Shown here in pieces: positions 56,507 to 64,000 of a stretch of 64,000 bases of DNA. Below the pieces are notes generated by a model. The model made no database searches. It was not told the origin of the DNA and saw only the letters and a list, made by a program, of their open reading frames with translations. Every line of letters starts with the position of its first letter. The stretch's first letter is position 1. Both the position numbers and the translations under genes were made by a program. Origin of the DNA: an uncultured Ruminococcus sp. (GTDB lineage: Bacteria > Bacillota > Clostridia > Oscillospirales > Acutalibacteraceae); the NCBI GenBank assembly GCA_902798755.1, contig CADBYC010000001.1:1-64000 (forward strand), read 5' to 3'.

Positions 56507-57952
56507 ATGATGAATATTGAATTAAAAACCGCCGCGGCGTATATCCGCGTCAGTACCGACAATCAGACGGAGCTCTCCCCCGACAGCCAGATCAAGGAGA
56601 TCCGCAAGTACGCGAAGCAGCACGGCTACATCGTCCCGAACGAGTACATCTTCCGCGACGACGGTATCAGCGGCCGCAAAGCCGAAAAGCGCCCGGAGTT
56701 TATTCGCATGATCGCGACCGCAAAGCTCAAGCCCGCGCCTTTCTCCGCTGTGCTGCTGTGGAAGTTCAGTCGCTTTGCCCGAAATCAGGAAGAGAGTATC
56801 TTCTACAAGGGGATGCTGTCGCGCAACCATATCGAGGTCAAGTCGATCTCCGAGCCGATCCTCGACGGTCCCTTCGGCAGTCTGATCGAGCGCATCATCG
56901 AGTGGTTCGACGAATTCTACAGCATCAACCTGTCGGGTGAGGTCAAGCGCGGCATGAAGGAGCGCGTCGAACGCGGCGGCGCGGTGTCGATCCCCGCCTT
57001 CGGCTATGACATTGTGGATAAGAAGTACATCATCAATCCCGCGACCGCTCCGATCGTGCGGCAGATCTATGTCGATTATCTGAACGGCATGGGCGCTCTG
57101 CAGATCGCCCACAAGCTCAACGACATGGGAATCCGCACCACCCGCGGCAACCTGTGGGAGAACCGCACGGTCGATTATGTGCTCCGCAATCCCGTGTACA
57201 TCGGCAAGATCCGCTGGAACCCGAACGGCAGAACGCGCCGCAATTATGACGATCCGAATATCATGATCGTGGACGGCCATCATGAGCCGATCATCGACGC
57301 GGAGAGCTTCAACAAGGTTCAGGCGGTGTATGAAGTGAATCAAAAGAAGCACGCCCGATATGCCCACGAAAAGGGCAAGAAGTACATGTATATGCTCCAC
57401 GGTCTTGTCAAGTGCTCAGACTGCGGCGCGAGCCTGTCGATGTCGGCGCGCGGTCAGGGCCTGCAGTGTATCCGCTACACAAAAGGGCAGTGCAAGACCT
57501 CGCACTACATCTCTGTCAAGAAGCTCAACGAGATGGTGATCAGCACGCTCGAGGCGTCCTTCCGCACAGGACTGTTCAAGGTCGTCGTCAAAAACACGAA
57601 GCCCACAGACGAGGTCACGGAGATCGACATCGCCGCTCTGATCGAGAAGGAAGTGCAGAAATACGCCCGTATCAAAGAGGCGTTTGAAGCGGGCGTCTAC
57701 ACAATCGACGAGCTGCGCGAGAGCCGCGAGTTGATCGATCAAAGAATCAACACCCTGCGCGCTCAGGTGAAGCCCCGGCACAGCGAATCCGCTCTGCGCA
57801 AGAAAATCATCGAGGAAAACAAAGATGCGATACAGACGCTCAGAGACCCCTCTGTGAGCGAGGAAGAAAAGAACGCGCTGTTACACAGCTTCATCGATCG
57901 CATCGTCTTTGATCGGAAGAACGCCACGATCGACGTTATTTTTTATGTTTAG
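56507..57952 (+). CDS. Large serine integrase of the prophage
   Basis: 481 residues. Catalytic domain with S16 (AAYIRVSTDNQ), the helix region and DDGISGRKAEKRPEF; recombinase domain; zinc ribbon CSDCGASL; and a coiled-coil C-terminus (about 380-440). It ends 25 bases before the attR core GGT at 57978. It would integrate phage DNA into cotJC at GGT. A recombination directionality factor gene was not identified. Confidence 0.93.
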   Translation: MMNIELKTAAAYIRVSTDNQTELSPDSQIKEIRKYAKQHGYIVPNEYIFRDDGISGRKAEKRPEFIRMIATAKLKPAPFSAVLLWKFSRFARNQEESIFYKGMLSRNHIEVKSISEPILDGPFGSLIERIIEWFDEFYSINLSGEVKRGMKERVERGGAVSIPAFGYDIVDKKYIINPATAPIVRQIYVDYLNGMGALQIAHKLNDMGIRTTRGNLWENRTVDYVLRNPVYIGKIRWNPNGRTRRNYDDPNIMIVDGHHEPIIDAESFNKVQAVYEVNQKKHARYAHEKGKKYMYMLHGLVKCSDCGASLSMSARGQGLQCIRYTKGQCKTSHYISVKKLNEMVISTLEASFRTGLFKVVVKNTKPTDEVTEIDIAALIEKEVQKYARIKEAFEAGVYTIDELRESRELIDQRINTLRAQVKPRHSESALRKKIIEENKDAIQTLRDPSVSEEEKNALLHSFIDRIVFDRKNATIDVIFYV

Positions 57953-57977
57953 CAATTATCTGCTTTTGGGATATGGG

Positions 57978-58080
57978 GGTCCCGACGGCGAGCTCGGGGC
58001 TTCTCTGCGGTATTTGTCTCAGCGATTTTCGATGCCGCTGCCGGAATTGAAAGCCACGTTGACTGACATCGGCACCGAAG
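57978..58080 (+). pseudogene. cotJC: cotJC middle part (34 codons), cut again by the second element
   Basis: GGT CCC GAC ... encodes GPDGELGASLRYLSQRFSMP and on to LTDIGTE, the next stretch of CotJC after ITQYGG. The frame then continues into foreign DNA after GAAG (58077-58080). The rest of the gene is not in this window and presumably lies beyond the second element. Confidence 0.88.
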
Positions 58081-59704
58081 TCCCTCCTTGCTGTAAAATT
58101 TTTTGATTTTGCTCAAAAACCTCGATTTCAGCCTTGCCTTTGAGGATTTTTGCCTGCCATTTTTCGGGGATGAGCTTTAAGTGAACGTCGATCGTCCTGT
58201 CCTTGTGAACATAGATCTTGTCTATGATATTGCGGTAGAAGATGTCGTCCCACTCCTCCCCTACACTCAGCGCGTTGATGTACTCCGTGATCGCAGCGAT
58301 GATCTGCGTCTTGTCGGCGATCATATCACGATTTGCCTTTTCCTTGCTGAGTTTGCCCAGCAGCTCGGCATGTTCTGCGTTCAGCCGCTCGCAGGCTTTC
58401 TTGTACTCCGATGTCTCAATATCACCCGAAAGGCACATGTCGAGAAGCTTTTCTTTTTTCGCTTCGACCTTGCCGATCTCGTTCTCAAAGTATTCCACGT
58501 TGTTCTTATCGGCGCAGACGCGCAGCACCTCGTCGACCGTACCGAGAACCGCGTCAAGCAATTCTTCTCTGTTGCCCATCACATCGCTGATGATGTGCTT
58601 GAGGATCAGCTTGATATCGGTATCGCGCAGATTGATCGTATCGCAGCCGACAGTCTCACCGTTCTCGAGTGTGCGGGGCTTGCCCTGACGATTCTTGGTG
58701 ATACACGTCCAGTTCTCGTACTTGGTGCCGTTCGGACACTTCTTCTGCGAATGGACGAAGGTTGCGCCGCACTCGGCGCAGATGATCTTGCCGGACAGCG
58801 CGTAACGATTGGCAAAGCCGTTCTTGGTGTAGTGCATATCGTGTCGGCGCTGCAGCTCCCGCTGCGCTGCTTCAAAACGCTCGCGCGGGATGATCGGCTC
58901 GTGATGATCTCTGATAATAACGTAGTCCAACTCGCCTTTGTTGGCTTTCTTTTTGTGGGAGAGATAGCTCTGCGTGTAAGTTTTCTGCTGTACCAGATCG
59001 CCGCAGTATTTCTCGTTTTTCAGCACGCGGAGGATGACCGTGTACGACCATTCCTTCATGAAGCGCGAGGTCTTGATCCCCGCTTCGCGCAGTTCGTTGG
59101 CGATCACATGACAGCCCTTGCCCTCGTCGAGGTACTTGTGATAGATCAGTCGGACGATCTCAGCGCCTTCCTCGTTGATGATCAGCTTTCCGTCCCTCAC
59201 GTCATAACCGAGCATATCGCGTCCGAATACCACACCCTGCTCCATCCGTCGGCGCTGTCCCCACTTGACACGCTCGGAGGTCTTTCGGCTTTCCTCCTGC
59301 GCGAGCGACGCCATCATCGCGAGGCGGAATTCATGATCGGGCTGATCGGTGTCGATGTTGTCGTTCAGGAAGATCAACCGGATACCGTATTCCCTCAGCT
59401 CGCGGGTATAGGCAATGCTGTCGAGCAGATTGCGGGCAAATCGCGAGACCTCTTTGGTGATGATCAGATCGAATTTGCCGTCCTTGCCGTCTTTGATCAT
59501 GCGATTGAAGTCCTCGCGCTTGAAGGTGTTGGTGCCGGTGATGCCCTCGTCCACGTAGATTTCGTACAGCTCCCATAATGGATTGCGGGCGATGTACTCG
59601 TTAAAATATCGCTGCTGACTCTCCAATGAATTGGCTTGGTCGAGCTTATCGGTCGACACGCGGCAGTAGGCTGCGACGCGTATGACTTCTGTTTCTTTTT
59701 TCAT
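58019..59704 (-). CDS. Large serine recombinase of the second element
   Basis: About 561 residues. Catalytic S17 (VAAYCRVSTDKLDQ), zinc ribbon (CAECGATFVHS ... NLRDTD region), C-terminal coiled coil. AAAGGAGGCAACGATT upstream of the ATG at 59704. TnpX/TndX-like in size and context. Its last 20 or so residues (after QQGGTS) are read in antisense from the cotJC fragment, so the gene runs over the element border. Confidence 0.9.
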   Translation of the reverse strand: MKKETEVIRVAAYCRVSTDKLDQANSLESQQRYFNEYIARNPLWELYEIYVDEGITGTNTFKREDFNRMIKDGKDGKFDLIITKEVSRFARNLLDSIAYTRELREYGIRLIFLNDNIDTDQPDHEFRLAMMASLAQEESRKTSERVKWGQRRRMEQGVVFGRDMLGYDVRDGKLIINEEGAEIVRLIYHKYLDEGKGCHVIANELREAGIKTSRFMKEWSYTVILRVLKNEKYCGDLVQQKTYTQSYLSHKKKANKGELDYVIIRDHHEPIIPRERFEAAQRELQRRHDMHYTKNGFANRYALSGKIICAECGATFVHSQKKCPNGTKYENWTCITKNRQGKPRTLENGETVGCDTINLRDTDIKLILKHIISDVMGNREELLDAVLGTVDEVLRVCADKNNVEYFENEIGKVEAKKEKLLDMCLSGDIETSEYKKACERLNAEHAELLGKLSKEKANRDMIADKTQIIAAITEYINALSVGEEWDDIFYRNIIDKIYVHKDRTIDVHLKLIPEKWQAKILKGKAEIEVFEQNQKILQQGGTSVPMSVNVAFNSGSGIENR

Positions 59705-59767
59705 AATCGTTGCCTCCTTTAGCAACACAGTATACTCTATTATTTTGAAAAGTCTATATTAATTTTC

Positions 59768-59793
59768 GGAGCGGCCGAATCAGCCGCCCCGAT
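59768..59793. terminator. Possible terminator upstream of the recombinase
   Basis: GGAGCGGC...GCCGCCCC stem (8 bp with one G-U pair) in the 180-base gap between the recombinase start and the small ORF. No strong T run. Confidence 0.4.
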
Positions 59794-59886
59794 ATACTGA
59801 ATCAATCATCGCTTCGTGACATCCCCGCCGTTGTACTGCGTTTTATTTAAATGCTTACTCATACAAAGGCGGGACGGGATGCAACG

Positions 59887-60048
59887 TCACGTTGCTCTTT
59901 TAATACATTCCTCACACTGCTTCTGATCAAGGATTCCTTTCTCTTTCAGCACGAGGAAGATCGCCTTTTTGATTTGGTTTTCCAAGTCTTTGCATACAGT
60001 GATCTGTTCGGGTTTTTCGGTCAATACGATCTGCGTTTTCACGATCAT
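59887..60048 (-). CDS. 53-residue protein between recombinase and relaxase
   Basis: MIVKTQIVLTEKPEQITVCKD then a helical segment and CEECIKRAT. An ATG at 60048 or, with better spacing from AGGTGAT, a GTG at 60042 may be the start. The gene is short and the function unknown; two cysteines four apart (CEEC) may bind metal. Confidence 0.55.
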   Translation of the reverse strand: MIVKTQIVLTEKPEQITVCKDLENQIKKAIFLVLKEKGILDQKQCEECIKRAT

Positions 60049-60170
60049 CACCTGACCAATCCTATGCTGAATCAGAAATACTTATGTTGTCATCACTCCT
60101 TTCATGTTGATATCGATCATACAATAATATGTTGTGTTTATCAATTATTCAATCATCCTTTCATTATTAT

Positions 60171-61394
60171 TTACATTGACATGATAAAGCCTTCGTCCTC
60201 ATCATCGTAAAAGTCATCGTCGTATTCATCCTCGTCGAACACTTCACGGAGGATTTCTTCCCTCTGAGAATCGTCCTCATCTTCGTCATCGGGCTCCTGT
60301 GGTTGGGCTTCTTTTTTGTTTGCGATACCGGTGATCAGACCGACTCCGGCTCCGATCAACGCGCCGATCGCTGCGCCGTTTTCCTGCCCTTCGATTCGTT
60401 TGCGGCGCTCCTCCGAATCTTCGGAATCGTCGTCAATGATTCGTGATACCGCTCCTGCAAGATTGCCGATCCCGCCGGAAATGATATTACCGGTGGATGA
60501 ATAGCTGTCGGCGATCCTCTGAGATTCCTCTTTTGCAAGGGCGCGTTCGCGCAGATGCTGCTCGTAAAGCTCACGCGAATCCTCCCAGCCTGTCGGCTGA
60601 ATAAGCTCAGAACTACTGTCGGAAAGCGCTCTTTGATTGAGCTCGTTTTCGATATTGTTTTTCAGGTATTTCTCATCGTGAAGATTTTTATCGCGACAGC
60701 TCCGACCGTTCGGACAATGGAAGGTGAGATACTTTCTCTCGTCCGTCCACGTCATCCGATAGCCGAGGATGGACATTGCTCTTTCGAATTCATCCCTGCT
60801 ACCGCTGAATTCCATCGCCTTGTCGATATCGTCAGCGAGCTTTTGTTTCCAGCTTTCGCCCTTCATCCGCGCGCGGTATTCACGGGTGGACATTCGATTA
60901 CCACCGCCCTCATATGGATCAAGTACGGTGAGCCCATGCGCGACGCAAATCTCATCGCTGAGCTTTCGCAAATGCCTGAGCGTTGAGGGCGATTGGCGGA
61001 GCTTCATCCCTGATTCAAACCCGACAGAATTGACAACGAAATGCGAATGAATATGCTCGGCGTCGCAGTGTGTCGCGACCATAACTTCATGCCCCGGCCA
61101 CGCTCTCTCAGCGAACTCCAAAGATACTTCGTGCGCCTGCTCAGGCGTGAGCTTTTCCGTCGGTGAAAAGGATTGCGCGTAATGGTAGAAATAGATTCCG
61201 TTATCCTTACCGTAAACCTTTTTTGTTGCCATGAATTCACAGTAAGAATTCTCTCCGTCACAGTTGATTCCGCTGACCAATCTGCGCTTAGAATTGCTGT
61301 CAAAGGTCTTGCGTTCCTGCTTACAATAATTGATCACCGCGTGCATGACAGAAGGATTCTGCGCGCCTTCCTTGATAAAAATCACGGTTGCCAT
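60171..61394 (-). CDS. MOBP-type relaxase
   Basis: 407 residues. Relaxase motif with three histidines in THCDAEHIHSHFVVN. The N-terminal part (about 1-150) is the nuclease; residues 150-300 look like the linker; the C-terminus has a glycine-zipper membrane-like segment (AAIGALIGAGVGLITGI) and an acidic tail (DEYDDDFYDDEDE). It would nick oriT for transfer by a helper conjugation system. Three bases separate it from MobC. Confidence 0.9.
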   Translation of the reverse strand: MATVIFIKEGAQNPSVMHAVINYCKQERKTFDSNSKRRLVSGINCDGENSYCEFMATKKVYGKDNGIYFYHYAQSFSPTEKLTPEQAHEVSLEFAERAWPGHEVMVATHCDAEHIHSHFVVNSVGFESGMKLRQSPSTLRHLRKLSDEICVAHGLTVLDPYEGGGNRMSTREYRARMKGESWKQKLADDIDKAMEFSGSRDEFERAMSILGYRMTWTDERKYLTFHCPNGRSCRDKNLHDEKYLKNNIENELNQRALSDSSSELIQPTGWEDSRELYEQHLRERALAKEESQRIADSYSSTGNIISGGIGNLAGAVSRIIDDDSEDSEERRKRIEGQENGAAIGALIGAGVGLITGIANKKEAQPQEPDDEDEDDSQREEILREVFDEDEYDDDFYDDEDEGFIMSM

Positions 61395-61396
61395 AG

Positions 61397-61708
61397 CTAA
61401 TCACCGTCCTTCAAACTGAGGATCGCGTCATAGATCGTTCGCAGTTCTGCGGCAACGGAATCGAATTTCGGATAGAAAATCCGTCGGGAATTTGCTTTCC
61501 GCGCGAGCTGGTTGATGTTGTTCCCGATGCGTTTCAGTTCAATAAGGATCCCGGATAAATCTGTAACTTTGATTTCAGTTTGACGTGAACATGCGATCAG
61601 GTAATCGGTCAAGCTCATCTGAGCCTGCTTCGCTTTAGTTGCAATTTCTTTCTTTTCTGCTGCGGTTAATCGAATAGAAATCGTTTGATTTCTCTTTCTG
61701 TTTACAAT
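61397..61708 (-). CDS. MobC-like mobilisation accessory protein
   Basis: About 103 residues. Ribbon-helix-helix-type start (RNQTISIRLTAAEKKEI) and the MobC motif IGNNINQLARKAN. The ribosome site GGAGGTG is at 61716-61722, but no ATG follows; start may be ATT at 61708 or a GTG that overlaps the site. Usually helps relaxase at oriT. Confidence 0.75.
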   Translation of the reverse strand: MVNRKRNQTISIRLTAAEKKEIATKAKQAQMSLTDYLIACSRQTEIKVTDLSGILIELKRIGNNINQLARKANSRRIFYPKFDSVAAELRTIYDAILSLKDGD

Positions 61709-61719
61709 GATTATCACCT

Positions 61720-62040
61720 CCAGAATGTATGTGTGTAGTGGGTCCGGGCTACCGCCCGGTGATCGTGTCCGAGCAACCATACGGGGCCCCCAACACGCCC
61801 CTGCGTGGTGGGGAGAGGAGCCGCCGCCCGAACAGCGAAGCCTTGCCGCATACCTGCGGCAAAGCGAGCTCCAAGGGCGAGGGGCGACGAGGCGGACAGC
61901 CGGACGCTCTGCTTGCCTGCGTCCTCACTCGCCGTACTCGGTAGGCATATCCGGTAGGTATGCCTTGACCTCGTGTGGCGGTTCGTCCTTTCCCCAAAAA
62001 GCAGGGGCTTTTTGGGGACCCCATAGTTCTCAGTGAATAT
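61720..62040. other. Possible oriT region
   Basis: GC-rich non-coding DNA upstream of mobC. It has a hairpin CCCCAAAAAGC/GCTTTTTGGGG (61992-62017), and small palindromes such as GGGCTACCGCCC and GGGGCCCC. Position next to mobC-relaxase fits oriT. No protein frame here has codon support. Confidence 0.45.
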
Positions 62041-62180
62041 GCTCTGAGTTTACGACAGAAAAAGCCTTTGCTGTGGATGACCTGTAGTTTCCAACTGAAA
62101 GACCTTATGGATTGAACCTTTGAAATGATGCTGACAGAAAAGAAAAAAACTTTTCAATTCCGATAAGGTATATGCGAAAT

Positions 62181-62417
62181 AAAAGTGTAACTTCTGTTAT
62201 TTGAAATAACTTTCAAACAAAAACTCAGTGTTCATCAGCTTTTTCAGGATTTGTAAAAGTGTAACCGAAGCGTCACCTATGTGTTACCGGTTACACATTT
62301 TTCGCTGTTCGGCAACAGATTTTTGCGTGAAGTTACAGGTAAAGTTACATTCCGTATTTGAGAAGGATTCCAGTCGCAAAGAGGCTTTTCGAAAATCGGT
62401 TACAAGGTTACACTTTT
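62181..62417. repeat. Dispersed AAAAGTGTAAC repeats
   Basis: AAAAGTGTAAC occurs at 62181-62191 and 62255-62265 directly and at 62407-62417 inverted. Additional GTTACA or TGTAAC words occur in between (62282-62296, 62331-62349, 62399-62404). Nothing coding is seen between 62041 and 62416. It may be an origin or binding region for the adjacent DUF927-like protein. Confidence 0.6.
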
Positions 62418-64000
62418 CAGCAAACTATCTCTGCGCCGACATTGACTCCCGCGATCGGTTCGGTTCTGTCCTTGCGCAGAAACAGCAGCCGGAGTGTAGA
62501 TTTGTCGACCTTCGTCACGCGGGTAGTGGTGTCTTTACCCGGTTCGACGATCCCTTCCTCGACCAGCGCTTTCATGATCGCCCGCATGGTGAACGGGAAT
62601 GCTTCTCCCGCGTCGCTGCAGAGCTTTTTCACCTGACGGTGGACGCTGTCGGGATGGATCATCAGGTAGGTATCGTCCTCCAGACCGCTGTGGAAGGACG
62701 GCGTGTATTCTCCCGGCTCACCCTTCCTTTTCAGCACGATCACACCGCTTTCTATCAGCGCGTACAACTTACGGATGAAGATGTTGGCAGGCTTATCCTG
62801 CTCAACACTGTCGGATTGAAGATCAGCTAACGCATATAGTTCCTTTCGAAACAGCTCCAGTTCAACTTCCTGATCCTCCTGATTAATGACGGCGTTCTCT
62901 GCCATAAATTGAAGGAAGAATCGCATGCCGATCATCAGGCACGCGACCGTTTCCGGCAGACGTCCGTGACAGATTTGATTGTGATGGTAGTAATCGTTTC
63001 TGAAAGTTTTATGCCAGTTCAGCAGCTTGTCACGCAGTTTCTCAACATGACTATCGTCACACAGATAACGACGTTTCAGCCACTCTGTGTATGCGTACAT
63101 GGTACGGCGATACGCGCCGTCAGCTGCTTCACTTTGACAAACAGAGAGTGATCCGAGATCAACGTCCTCCTCTTTCAATTCCAAAGAAAAGTATCTTGCG
63201 GTACCGCTTTCTCCGACGTCGGGGCTGAGCTCGCCGGTGATAATGGCGTTCCCTTGGGGAGGTCTGCTCTCCATCAGTGTAGAATCCGAACGCAGTCTGG
63301 CTCGTCCTGTTCGGTCACCGTAGGCGCGCATGACGGTCTGCGCGGTAGCATTGAGCTTCTTCATTTCGGTGTTATCCGACGGGTAGAAGTCATCGATACA
63401 GGTCAATACATCCTTGAGCGTGAACGCGTTGGCGATGATGGAATTTGCCGTATCTCTGAACGACATCGGCAGATCGGACGACGTAAATTGACCGAAGAAA
63501 CTGAGGATCAGCGCAGCGATCGTACTCTTTCTGGTACCGGTTCTTCCTGTGATGAAGAGAACGAATTTCGGCATACAGCCTGCTTGTTTTAAGAATTCAT
63601 TCAGCGGCGTGAGAAAAGCAAACGCGATCAGCGGATGGATGATAAGAGAAGACACGGGAGGTTTTTCATAGAGATTGTACGCGTCGATCAGGTCGTACAG
63701 ATCATCCACATCTGCCCCGCGATAGCGTTGGAGTTTGCCGTTCAGGACGACATTGAGCAACGGCGATGTATCGTTGTCATTGCGAGGGAGCGAACACGCG
63801 TGTTCGACACGCGTGTCGGCGACCGTGGCAATCCCCCTGTCATTACGACCGGTTGCAGGAGGAAGGGGATTCCCACGTCGGGCTTGGTCGCCCTCCTCGG
63901 AATGACACGCCTTTTGTTGCGTTGTCGTCGGCAAAAGAAAATGCCACTCGCCATTGATCTTCTTCCAACCGGTCACGTGATACTCTGTGCTTTGCTCCGC
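62417..64000 (-). CDS. DUF927/primase-like ATPase (partial; 5-prime end outside window)
   Basis: The open frame continues past the right border, so the start is not seen. TGWKKINGEW resembles DUF927. Walker A: ITGRTGTRKSTIAALILSF; a Walker-B-like LTCIDDFYP; then a sensor region and C-terminal winged-helix (about the last 100 residues). Common in integrative mobilisable elements, likely a replication initiator or helicase. About 44 codons near the N-terminal side correspond to a palindromic repeat (63776-63906), read through without a stop. Confidence 0.75.
   Translation of the reverse strand, partial: AEQSTEYHVTGWKKINGEWHFLLPTTTQQKACHSEEGDQARRGNPLPPATGRNDRGIATVADTRVEHACSLPRNDNDTSPLLNVVLNGKLQRYRGADVDDLYDLIDAYNLYEKPPVSSLIIHPLIAFAFLTPLNEFLKQAGCMPKFVLFITGRTGTRKSTIAALILSFFGQFTSSDLPMSFRDTANSIIANAFTLKDVLTCIDDFYPSDNTEMKKLNATAQTVMRAYGDRTGRARLRSDSTLMESRPPQGNAIITGELSPDVGESGTARYFSLELKEEDVDLGSLSVCQSEAADGAYRRTMYAYTEWLKRRYLCDDSHVEKLRDKLLNWHKTFRNDYYHHNQICHGRLPETVACLMIGMRFFLQFMAENAVINQEDQEVELELFRKELYALADLQSDSVEQDKPANIFIRKLYALIESGVIVLKRKGEPGEYTPSFHSGLEDDTYLMIHPDSVHRQVKKLCSDAGEAFPFTMRAIMKALVEEGIVEPGKDTTTRVTKVDKSTLRLLFLRKDRTEPIAGVNVGAEIVC
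63776..63906. repeat. Palindromic repeat inserted in-frame in the DUF927-like gene
   Basis: GTCATTGCGAGGG at 63776-63788 and CCCTCCTCGGAATGAC at 63891-63906 are inverted ends, with GTGGCAATCCCC and GGGGATTCCCAC as inner arms. Same family core as the 16181-16270 repeat. About 131 bases; it keeps the reading frame. Confidence 0.8.

Larger units (their letters stand above)
20276..57980. mobile_element. Siphovirus-type prophage integrated in cotJC
   Basis: About 37.7 kb, bounded by a shared GGT: attL at 20273-20275 and attR at 57978-57980. The deduced empty site reads CAGTACGGCGGTCCCGACGG and the deduced phage site GATATGGGGGTGCATACTCC. The prophage has a complete set: packaging, head, tail, lysis, replication, switch and integrase. 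No frameshifted or truncated essential phage gene was seen, so it looks potentially inducible. Confidence 0.92.
58079..64000. mobile_element. Serine-recombinase mobilisable element (partial, runs off the window)
   Basis: It begins near 58079 inside cotJC after GAAG. Gene order: recombinase, small ORF, relaxase, MobC, possible oriT, DUF927-like gene. This order is like integrative mobilisable elements of Clostridia (Tn4451-like). A GA dinucleotide at the junction fits the TnpX/TndX style, but the other end is not visible. Confidence 0.8.

Noticed and set aside
57909..58106. A 65-codon frame across the right prophage junction
   Set aside because: It is a composite of the integrase end, the cotJC middle piece and the second element; it is not a gene but helped to reveal the two insertions.
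58181..59578. A 465-codon open frame on the plus strand
   Set aside because: Antisense to the second serine recombinase, whose domains are all recognisable.
1..64000. rRNA or tRNA genes
   Set aside because: I looked for tRNA-like TTC-AA-C arms with CCA ends and for rRNA segments, especially near mobile-element borders, and found none.

Overview
The window looks like a chromosomal segment of a spore-forming, low-to-mid GC Clostridia, probably in the Ruminococcaceae/Oscillospiraceae. The evidence is a cotJ spore-coat operon, typical Firmicutes Shine-Dalgarno sequences (AGGAGG), a Clostridia-style siphoprophage, large serine recombinases and a MOBP-type mobilisable element. The family-level placement is inference; no rRNA or tRNA was seen.

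Left part, host DNA (1-20275). An IS200-like tnpA sits at the left edge, next to what may be the right end of a TnpB-type element. It is followed by a LytS-like kinase with an unusual XRE-receiver regulator, an aldo/keto reductase and flavodoxin divergent from a LysR regulator, and a six-gene minus-strand operon (small alarmone synthetase, OmpR-type regulator, histidine kinase, membrane protein, DUF6765-like protein, DUF308-like protein). Then come a YdjC-family deacetylase, an HNH gene carried by what looks like a small mobile element, a 23S rRNA methyltransferase, murC, an HtrA protease, a GNAT acetyltransferase, an amidohydrolase and the spore-coat genes cotJA and cotJB.

Central part, prophage (about 20276-57980, 37.7 kb). 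The prophage is integrated inside cotJC. The first 31 codons of cotJC end at a GGT at 20273-20275, and the gene resumes in frame at a GGT at 57978-57980, next to the prophage serine integrase. Late genes run on the minus strand. Read from right to left they are: regulator, TerS/TerL, portal, MuF-type head protein with a nuclease-like tail, scaffold, capsid, connectors, tail tube, tail chaperones with a probable -1 frameshift, tape measure, tail tip, LRR fibre, holin and endolysin. The early module (41-54 kb) has ParB-like, SMC-like, Sak4-like, DUF669, DEAD-box helicase, primase-helicase and RusA genes. The switch region (54.3-55.5 kb) has Cro-like and CI-like regulators, two identical operators and a candidate par-like type I toxin-antitoxin pair. 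The integrase lies at the far right end.

Right part, second mobile element (about 58079 to beyond the window). Only 33 further cotJC codons follow the prophage before a second, unrelated serine-recombinase element interrupts the gene. It carries a recombinase, a small ORF, a MOBP relaxase, MobC, a possible oriT and a DUF927/primase-like gene that leaves the window. That gene appears to contain an in-frame palindromic repeat of a type also seen at 16.2 kb. cotJC is thus interrupted twice, each time by an element encoding its own large serine recombinase next to the junction. This resembles sporulation-gene switch elements such as skin in sigK or SP-beta in spsM, but whether excision is regulated here is not shown by sequence.
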